Shown piece after piece: positions 56,028-64,000 of a stretch of 64,000 nt of DNA. The DNA is from Incurvaria masculella (Eukaryota; Arthropoda; Insecta; Lepidoptera; Incurvariidae). Location of the stretch: NCBI GenBank assembly GCA_946894095.1, contig OX335645.2:17445001-17509000 (forward strand). The letters run 5' to 3'. How positions within the stretch are numbered: the first letter of the stretch is position 1; every line of letters starts with the position of its first letter. A program made the translations under genes and the position numbers. Below the pieces are notes generated by a model. It saw nothing but the letters and a program-made list of their open reading frames with translations, ran no database searches and was not told the DNA's origin.

Positions 56028-57118
56028 GTTTGATTTATCAATTAGTTATTATTACTACAGAGGATCTATAGAATAATGTATTAATCCTGGCGGTCCTAAT
56101 AAGGATAATGGGAAACTGTTATGAAATTATTGCATTGTCATCGGTCCTTGATACGTATGCAAAGTTTCAAATTAAAGACTTCTGGAAACTGGTGAAAATT
56201 GATCTCAAAGATTCCATTACATTCATAGATGTATACAACCCAAGCTTATATAAAAGCGTGTTTTTAATAACTAGCTCTGTCTCTTTTACTCCACTACAGA
56301 GGATCTATAAAAGAATTTATTAATCCTGGCGGTCGTAATAAGGATAATGGGAAACTGTTATGAAATTATTGCATTGTCATCGGTCCTTGATACGTATGCA
56401 AAGTTTCAAATTAATCAGACTTCTGGAAACTGGTGAAAATTAATCTCAAAAATTCCATTACATACATAGATACATACAACCCAAGCTAATAAAAGCGTGT
56501 TATCCTGGCGGTCCTAATAAGGATAATGGGATACTGTTATGAAATTATTGCATTGTCATCGGTCCTTGATACGTATGCAAAGTTTCAAATTAATCAGACT
56601 TCTGGAAACTGGTGAAAATTAAGTTCAAAGATTCCGTTACATAGATACATAGATACAACCCAAGCTAAAAAAAAAAAAAAAGCGTGTTTTTTAGTTTGAT
56701 TTATCAATTAGTTATTATTACTACAGAGGATCTATAGAATAATGTATTAATCCTGGCGGTCCTAATAAGGATAATGGGAAACTGTTATGAAATTATTGCA
56801 TTGTCATCGGTCCTTGATACGTATGCAAAGTTTCAAATTAATCAGACTTCTGGAAACTGGTGAAAATTAAGTTCAAAGATTCCGTTACATAGATACAACC
56901 CAAGCTAATAATAAATTAATAATTAATAAAAAAGCGTGTTATCCTGGCGGTCCTAATAAGGATAATGGGATACTGTTATGAAATTATTGCATTGTCATCG
57001 GTCCTTGATACGTATGCAAAGTTTCAAATTAATCAGACTTCTGGAAACTGGTGAAAATTAAGTTCAAAGATTCCGTTACATAGATACAACCCAAGCTAAA
57101 TAAAAGCGTGTTAAAAAA
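56028..57118. repeat. five-copy tandem array ending each unit in AAAGCGTGTT
   Basis: The block TCCTGGCGGTC occurs at 56085, 56324, 56503, 56751 and 56942. Each is followed by GGATAATGGGAAACTG, TCGGTCCTTGATACGTATGC, ACTTCTGGAAACTGGTGAAA and CAACCCAAGCT. Units are of two lengths (about 180-190 and 240-250 bp), differing by a leader (AGTTTGATTTATCAATTAGT..CTACAGAGGATCTATAGAA). Non-coding. Confidence 0.88.
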
Positions 57119-57360
57119 TGATGTTAGATGACTGAATATTCTGTTATCCGGACCAAGAAATGGCAAAAACAAACGTCATTGTTTTTCTTGTTACCCCAAG
57201 CTTGATGTAATTCTGAATACGCTCATTTTGTGTCTTTATTTCTTTGAACTGTTGTTAGTCAAATTACATAATTTGCGTCCCAGTCTGTCACTCAGCGAAT
57301 AAACCACAAATAAATTTGGCCGGTATTCTGCCATTCTTGATTCGAATGCTCCTACCGATC

Positions 57361-57662
57361 TTTTTAGGGTTCCGTACCCAAAGGGTGCCAACGGAACCCT
57401 ATTGCTAAGCCTCCGCTCTCCTTCGACCGTCCGTCCGTCAGTCCTTGCATCTGTTACAGGGCTGTATCTCATGAACCGTAACCGTAGGCAGCTGAAATTT
57501 GCACCGATTGTATATTTATTTTGCCGCTATAACAACAAATAGGTAAAATTTAAAAATATAAATTAAAGGCCCCATACAAAAAACCTGATTTGTTGTGTTA
57601 AATCTTTTACGATGGTACGGGAACCCTTCGTGTAAGAGTCCGAATCGCACTTGGCCGGTTTT
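57361..57662 (-). mobile_element. GTCC SINE, family 2, full length
   Basis: Minus-strand copy with GGGTACGGAACCCTAAAAA at the left and a diverged head at the right (AAAACCGGCCAAGTGCGATT). Complete (GGAC)n block. Confidence 0.88.
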
Positions 57663-60007
57663 AAAAAAAGTAATAACTGCATTCATGAACAAATAAAAGC
57701 GGCATTCAATATAATACATTTGCTTCTGAAGTAAAATTATAACTAAAATATATCCTTAACACAAATATTGTACATATAATATTCGCTGTGACAAAGCTTT
57801 AAAAAACTGAGAACCCCCTCCGATCCGCGCCCTCAACACAAACGGGCAGGCGCAAGGGTCGCGACGCCATTGTTGCGTCCAGCCGGAGAGTGCTGCCAGC
57901 ACTCGAGATGTACTCCGAGCGAGTTGCGCCGCGATCTCTCCGAAAGATTACTTTTATTTCTGCCGAGGGAGCTCTTCTCAGGAGCTGCTGGGTCGCCTAG
58001 AGCTCGCAGATAATTTAAAGCCCTTGCTGCTGCTTCGTCTTCTGCGAGGGTGGTTGGATAATGCTCTTGGCTTATGACGGTACGCCGCCGCTATGACGCT
58101 GCAACCCTAGACGGACGATTGTGTTAATAACTGCGAAGCAGGTATTTATCGGGATATTCACACTTACAATCACGCAGGCTGGAAGGGTAAGCAGAGATGG
58201 CAGTGCGATCACAGCATACTTCTTTCATTTACTCTACAGACATGCATCTCTTAATACTTCTACGATTTTTAGGTACCTTCAACCTGGTCACGGTTCTTCT
58301 CGACTGTTCAAGTTCGCTCACTACAGCTCTTCAATTACATTTCGTCACTGATTGTGTCCAAACCATAATTATGGTTTAATTTTATTGAGAATTTGAATTT
58401 GTTCTTTAATAATTATAGCTAGAGAAAATATCTATAAAAGTACTTATTATATCTATCTTTTTCTTTGTAATGTTATATTTTTAATATTAATATTATATTT
58501 AACTTTTAGTTCTTTAAAATTATTTATATTTTATTTATTTTTGAAAGAAGTTTAATTCCTACTTTGATATTGATTATTGGATGAGGATACCAGCCAGAAC
58601 GAGTCCAAGCTGGAATATATTTATTATTTTATACTTTATTTGCTTATTTACCTTTATTACTTGGGATTTTTTATTTATGCGATGAAAATGTTCAGACCAT
58701 CTCAAAATAACCTCGATTCTTGTAATTTTATCTTATTCCCGTTGAGATATTCCCTGCCAGTTTCCAGCGTTCGACACGAAATTTCACTATTGTTCATGCA
58801 AGCTTTACACGCGACCCGCGCTAACATAACGGCCTCGTTGAAAATAATCGATACGGCTGCGGGTAAACACAAATCTAGACAGGTTGATCGACCTGAAGCC
58901 TTCGTAGCCTCGTCGGATGAGTCACCCGCGCACGTGCACCGATCGCCGTTGTCGATATCCACGTGACGGGAATTGAATACATCCTCGGCCTTGGGGATTT
59001 CCCTCGGATATACTCAGGGGCTAACTGAGTCAATTTCCACACGAAATTCTAAGTATGCATAATCTTGTTATTGTATTTTTTTTTTATTTATTTATTTAAT
59101 TATCTTGAAATAACATCTTGAAATTACATACAGTCTCTGTTGGCAAAAAAAATTAACAAAATCACAAGAGTACAAGTTACTACATAAAGCATGAATCCCG
59201 TAGGGGGCAAAATCAAAACACAGCGCACTAGTATGAAATAATTGAAACAAACAGTGGCAACACAAGCCCTGTATGAAAATACAAATGAGTTTGATTGTAC
59301 AAGTACCCGAACTAGGCAAAGCCTGTCTTTCGTGGCACCTGATGTGAGGCTCGGTATTAGAAAAGAAAAAAAAAAGGAAGTTACACAAAAAAAAAATTGA
59401 AGTCTCATCACACTATTGGCCTTACCCTTTAAAGTTATAATAAAAAATATGAACAACGATAAAAGTTAATTCGGAACGAATACCTGACATTTTTAAGCAA
59501 TAAAAATTACATTCAAACACATCAAAATATATATTAAAAAAAATCTTTATACCAATTAGAATATCATAATATACATAAATGTAGGCTATAAAATAATACT
59601 AAAAATGAATAGTACATAAATAAATAAGCTTTAAGGTGGGCACGTAACAAGACCAAACCATTGACCTTTCAGTGCAAGTTAGTTCAAGTTGGTGCATAGG
59701 TACTTTAAGTTTATTTATCGATAAAAGTTAGATTTACTTCAGAGTCGTCGAGTCCAATTTCAATAAGCCAGGTAACAATAAGTTTCTTGAGTCGTACAAC
59801 ATTGATTTTAACACCGCTTTTGATTGACGAGCCACGGCTGGTGAGAAAGGCATTATACATTCGCGGAGAGGTAAATGGGAAAAATCTCTGTCCAAATTTT
59901 GTATTAAATGAAGGAGTACGAAAACGTGATACCGACCGAGTTTGGTGCGAATGTGGAGGTAATATATGGAGTTGGGTGGTTTTGTGACAATAGACAATGA
60001 TCGTATG
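57663..60007. other. no supported gene
   Basis: 57830-58100 and 58690-58965 are GC-richer and low-copy in this window. The 129-codon frame at 58577-58966 shows no family and its first half is AT-rich low complexity. 59080-59400 starts with an ATTT-rich run and could be a reversed LINE 3' end. No sky exon is found. Confidence 0.35.
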
Positions 60008-60649
60008 GAGTCGTATTCACTACGTATAATATTCACAACGTATAATAGTATTTTTTTCCAAAAAATTAAAACCATGCATATCGTATAATATTCACAACGT
60101 ATAATGTTATACGTTGTGCATGAGTTTAAAAATAAAATAAACTCTTTGCATCATGCAGAACGTATAATAGTCACAACGTATAATATTCCTAACATGAATT
60201 CACAAAAAAAGAAAACCATGCAGAACGTATAATATGCCAAGAAGCACTGCATAAAGCGCCCTAACAACGATACATTTAAAGCTGAAATTGCTACGAATCG
60301 ATATCTGTTGAAGAGTAACAATTTGCTACAACGCTAATTGAGACGGTCGAAAAGTCGCGTGCGAGTATAATCTTTAATCTTATATCGATAAGGGCGCTTA
60401 TCGTATGAAATATTTTAGGATTATATGATATGCATGGTTTTCTTTTTTTGTTAAATAAAGATCATAACATTATACGTTGTGACTATTATACGTTATGCAT
60501 GGAGAAATAAGTAATTTAATTTTTTGGACTTCTTCATGCACTACGTATAAGATTATACGATCTGCCGATTATACGTTGTGCATGGTTTTAAAATTTTGTT
60601 AAAATATGACATTATACGATCTGCATATTATACGTTATGCCGTTCCCCC
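60008..60649. mobile_element. foldback element with CGTATAAT pairs at 16-bp spacing
   Basis: CGTATAAT occurs forward at 60023/60039, 60082/60098, 60161/60177 and 60226. It occurs inverted at 60469/60485, 60552/60568 and 60611/60627. Every pair is exactly 16 bp start to start. The halves are imperfect inverted arms of about 215 bp. ATCGTATG flanks both sides (60000-60007, 60650-60657), consistent with an 8-bp target duplication as in hAT transposons. No transposase frame. Confidence 0.85.
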
Positions 60650-60657
60650 ATCGTATG

Positions 60658-61153
60658 TACATATATAGATCTGCCGGACTGAGAGGATCTTAGTTTCTCG
60701 AAACAGTGAGGCGCTTGAGTATCTATAGGGTTTCTTAAATAGAACACGGAGAATAGATTTTTGTGTTTTATAAAGGGGATCTAGAATCGTTTTAGCATTA
60801 ACATTTATAACATTTAAAACATTATTAACTGGATGGAGAGTAGAGGCGATGAGATTTAGCTAAAATGCTCAATTTTCAGACATTGCCCAAAACATGAACT
60901 ACCAATTTTCCGTTTCAATTCGTATGAGCCTGCGTCGGCATCATTCCCGAGAGTAAAATCATAGTAACGTTGTGAGTTATTATTATCTAAATCGTGAAAA
61001 AAACTTTTATTGCCTTAACTATCTAAAATTTATTTATTTTTAACTACAACACTAGGTTATTCCGTAAAATTTTAAAGACGGCAATGAATGATATTTTATT
61101 GACGGTAATGAATTCTCTAAGTACTGGTTTTACCGCTATTCATATTAAGTTAC
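60658..61153. other. no gene seen
   Basis: AT-rich intronic or intergenic DNA without a recognisable element. Confidence 0.4.
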
Positions 61154-61434
61154 TTTTTAGGGTTCCGTACCCAAAGGGTGAATACGGAACCCTATTACTA
61201 AGCCTCCGCTGTCCGTCCGTCCGTCCGTCTGTCTGTCTGTCACAGGGCAGTATCTCATGAACCGTAATAGGTAGGCAGCTGAAATGTTCACAGAGTCCGC
61301 TATAACAACAACTAGGCAAAATAAAAAATATAAAAATTAAAGGGCCAATACAAAAACCATGATTTTTTGTGTCAAATCTTGTACGATGGTACGAAACCCT
61401 TTGTGTGCGAGTCCGACTCGCACTTGGCCGGTTT
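61154..61434 (-). mobile_element. GTCC SINE, family 2, near full length
   Basis: Minus-strand copy with a small internal deletion around the GTGTGTATTTATTTTGCC block. The head at the right reads CCGGCCAAGTGCGAGTCGG. Confidence 0.88.
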
Positions 61435-61479
61435 GTACAAAATATGTTCAGCTGGTTTAATAGGATCTCTTCTTTCAGA

Positions 61480-61510
61480 AGATTGTGGTACTCTTAATAC
61501 CACAATCTTA
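61480..61510. repeat. small hairpin
   Basis: AAGATTGTGGTA and TACCACAATCTT are exact inverted 12-mers separated by a few bases. Its position just outside the SINE may be incidental. Confidence 0.7.
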
Positions 61511-61916
61511 ATCACCACAATACCAATCAAAATGCGATTTATTTTCGTTACATGAAACATGAAATTTATCATAAACATTCTGGTTATTTTCTGTTTCGTG
61601 GTACAACATTTTGCTGTTAGTATTGTATTGCTACATATGTAGGTACACATCTGATACGTCATCCACCTTATCTTGCTTAGACGCAATCTCTGATACTGGG
61701 TTTTTAGCTTCGCCGTACGTTTTAAGTACAAAAATGTCAGTGAATTTAATTTGGCTGTTTACAAGGTTAGAGCTGACTCATCTTGGATAACTGAATTTTG
61801 CTTATACGGTTTTGATCTTGCGTATTGATGTAAGTAAATTTCATTACTCATTCATAAAAGCTTACTTAATGTGAAATCAAGCAAGTAAATATAATGCGTA
61901 GAAAGAAGATGGTGAA

Positions 61917-62310
61917 ACTACTTTTTAAATCTATGAATATCGGTAACTTTGTACCCATTTAATACATTTTTATATTATTTCTTGTGATCTTCCGAAGATT
62001 TTTGGTTAGTCATTCACATAAACAAATTCGCTTTCCTCGGGCACGAGTTCGCAGATTTTCCGAATATTGTCTATTAGAAATTAGGGTTAGGTGCTGTCTA
62101 AGCTACTTCTTCAATCTATGAATATCGATAACTTTGAACCCATGATGTGGATCTTCCGAAGATTTTTGGGTAGTAAATCACATAAGTAAATTTGCTTTCC
62201 TTGAGCACTCGCATATTTCCCGAATGTATTGTCGTTATCCTTTTTTTCTCGCATCGATTCTTAAAACTGGAGTTAGGTGCTGTCTTGTCACAGGACTAGT
62301 AATTTCGCTG
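61917..62310. repeat. diverged ~185-bp direct tandem duplication
   Basis: AATCTATGAATATCGGTAAC..GATCTTCCGAAGATTTTTGG..CACATAAACAAATTCGCTTT..TTAGGTGCTGTCT recurs as AATCTATGAATATCGATAAC..GATCTTCCGAAGATTTTTGG..CACATAAGTAAATTTGCTTT..TTAGGTGCTGTCT. Non-coding. Confidence 0.8.
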
Positions 62311-62520
62311 CGCAACTCCTTTTCTGTTTGGTTGTGATATCATATTTATGGTTGCATAAAAGTTTGTATTTTGCAAAACATAAAAACAAACAAACATACA
62401 TTTGTTACATATACCGAGATTACCCAATTCGTGAATGAATTTAAATCCATACAACTCAGGATAGTCTCTATTATTTTCCGTCCAACTTCAGCCTTCATAT
62501 GGGATTGTCTGTATAGACTA

Positions 62521-63056
62521 GGAGGTCGCGACAAAAATGGTAACGATAACGTTAATGGCTCAAACTGGGTTCACGGGATAAAGTACAACCATCTGAAGCT
62601 AAATGTGTCAGTCTGCCTGCTCCAAGTGGTTGCGTTACGTAGATAAGGCGCCTGAAAAAGTAGTCATGGTGACAAAAAATACATATGATAAGGCAAATGA
62701 CGAAGCATGAAAGTATCAATACATACTTGCTTAGCAATACAAAAACTGAACAAATCTTTGGTTGCATTTAGTAGTTATAGGCGATTTAGGTTACAGATAT
62801 AACTTTAGGTATATTTAAGTATTTAATTAAGTAACCGTCTGGTTATTGTTGCATAATTAATAGGTATCAATGTTTCCAGATAATCAGTATATTCATCAGC
62901 AGGTACATACCAGCATCTATTTTATATAGCCAATCTAGAAAACGCAACCACTTGGGACGGGCAGACCGACATATTTAGCATCAGAGGGTTGGTCTCTAAC
63001 ATGTGGACCCAGATTCAGCCATTTACCTTATCGTGACCAAAAATGTCGTGACCTCC
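62521..63056. mobile_element. 536-bp element with ~105-bp terminal inverted repeats
   Basis: GGAGGTCGCGACAAAAATGG at the left pairs with the right end (inverted GGAGGTCACGACATTTTTGG). The arms continue through AATGGCT..TGGGTTCAC / TGGGTCCAC and GCTAAATGTGTCAGTCTGCC, to CCAAGTGGTTGCGTT. The interior (~290 bp) is AT-rich and non-coding. Confidence 0.82.
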
Positions 63057-64000
63057 CGGAATAGTAGCCTATTGACATCGATAGAAGATGAAGAAGAAGA
63101 ACAAAAAGCGTGGGGATATTATGAAGGCACTCGCAGGCCATTTTAGATAGTTGGAAAACTTTAATAACGAGTGTCAGTTTTTCACAAGTAGAAGCCGGTA
63201 TCATTTGCTGGGTGCTGACTCGGCACAAATCTGACAATGATGTGCTATTAGCGAGCACCATCAATCAGTGTTGATGGCGACCCATAATATTTGTGGTGTC
63301 ATCTTTGGACTTCTTGACTTACACATCCAGCTCGCTATTTCTGCTGATTTTCGATGACGTATTGCCTTCACGACTTGTGAATCATCTATATTTTTATTGC
63401 AAAAAGGATAGTTAAAAGTTTAGGTTCTGTAGGCAAATTACGATTGAAAAATCGCGAATATTAAAAATTTATTTTTGGAACCGGGCAAGAGCGAGCTGAA
63501 TTTCTTTTCAGAGCTAAGACGTCAGGGTCCCCTTCATAGCATTGGTTATAAACGAATTTGTCATTCTAACCGACCACAATTAATAGCGTGGGCTCTTATA
63601 TTATTTAACTATAAGGATATTCGCATATATAGACAGGTTTTTACTAGATACATAAATACCGTTAGTTATTCCACCTTTGCGATTGTCTAATTAGTCTTCC
63701 TTGATTCGCTCCGCTGAACCTTATATTGTCATTTTGTGTCAAAAGCCATATCGGGCCCAATTAACCCCTCCTATTACGCAGTTATTAAATTTCCGAGCCA
63801 GCGGCGAGGCGGGCCACTTTGGGGTGAATTCATTTTGGGGAATGGCCGTATCCGCCTCGCGCCGAGCGTCGAAAACCTACCCGACGGAAACTAATAAAGT
63901 CACCCAGTGGCAGTATCGGCGGCACACGCTTTATTGCCAATATTTGCTGGATGAACGGGATTTTGTAATGCGAGCGTACGAAATATATTCGCATCAGTGG
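63057..64000. other. no supported gene; GC-rich low-copy tail of the window
   Basis: 63690-64000 is GC-richer and free of the repeat families seen elsewhere (CCAGCGGCGAGGCGGGCC, TTTATTGCCAATATTTGCTG). It may be conserved non-coding or regulatory sequence, or the flank of the next exon outside the window. Confidence 0.3.

Overview
The window reads as nuclear genomic DNA of an insect, most likely a moth or butterfly. It has one recognisable protein-coding locus, very long introns, and a dense load of short non-autonomous transposons. Seven copies of a GTCC-microsatellite repeat with a tRNA-like head, of a kind I associate with lepidopteran genomes, support that placement. This is inference from family resemblance, not a database match.

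The only host gene I can support is the orthologue of Drosophila skywalker (sky) / vertebrate TBC1D24, on the + strand. A first coding exon (18139-18441, starting at ATG) and a second coding exon (44538-44742) are separated by an intron of about 26.1 kb. Together they encode about 170 residues covering the N-terminus and the first part of the TBC (Rab-GAP-like) domain. No further exon is visible up to 64000, so the next intron exceeds 19 kb. The second exon is followed directly by tandem, degenerate copies of its own 3' end plus splice donor (44743-45157). A further remnant (45959-46030) lies beyond about 0.8 kb of unidentified sequence.

The rest is intergenic or intronic. Upstream (1-17.8 kb) lie a 5'-truncated non-LTR retrotransposon (2234-3222), SINEs and MITEs. 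The large sky intron (18.4-44.5 kb) and the 3' intron (44.7-64 kb) hold the same families. They are: a tRNA-derived SINE (family 1), some copies having a composite tRNA/5S-rRNA-like head; the GTCC SINE (family 2); three TTAA-flanked MITE families (T1, T2, T3); several other terminal-inverted-repeat elements; a foldback element with motif pairs at exact 16-bp spacing (60008-60649); a long hairpin (55524-56020) followed by a five-copy array (56028-57118); and tandem or hairpin minisatellites. Two nested insertions reveal target sites: a T1 MITE inside a SINE (8917-9083) and a SINE inside a T3 MITE (34325-34743).

Several CpG- and GC-rich patches (12.5, 18.0, 22.4, 25.3, 34.1, 46.2, 52.3-52.9 and 54.6 kb) stand out in otherwise AT-rich DNA. 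The one at 18 kb is the sky 5' region. The others could be alternative promoters or first exons, but the sequence alone does not prove it. Most long open frames in the window run through repeats or GC-rich patches and are not considered genes.
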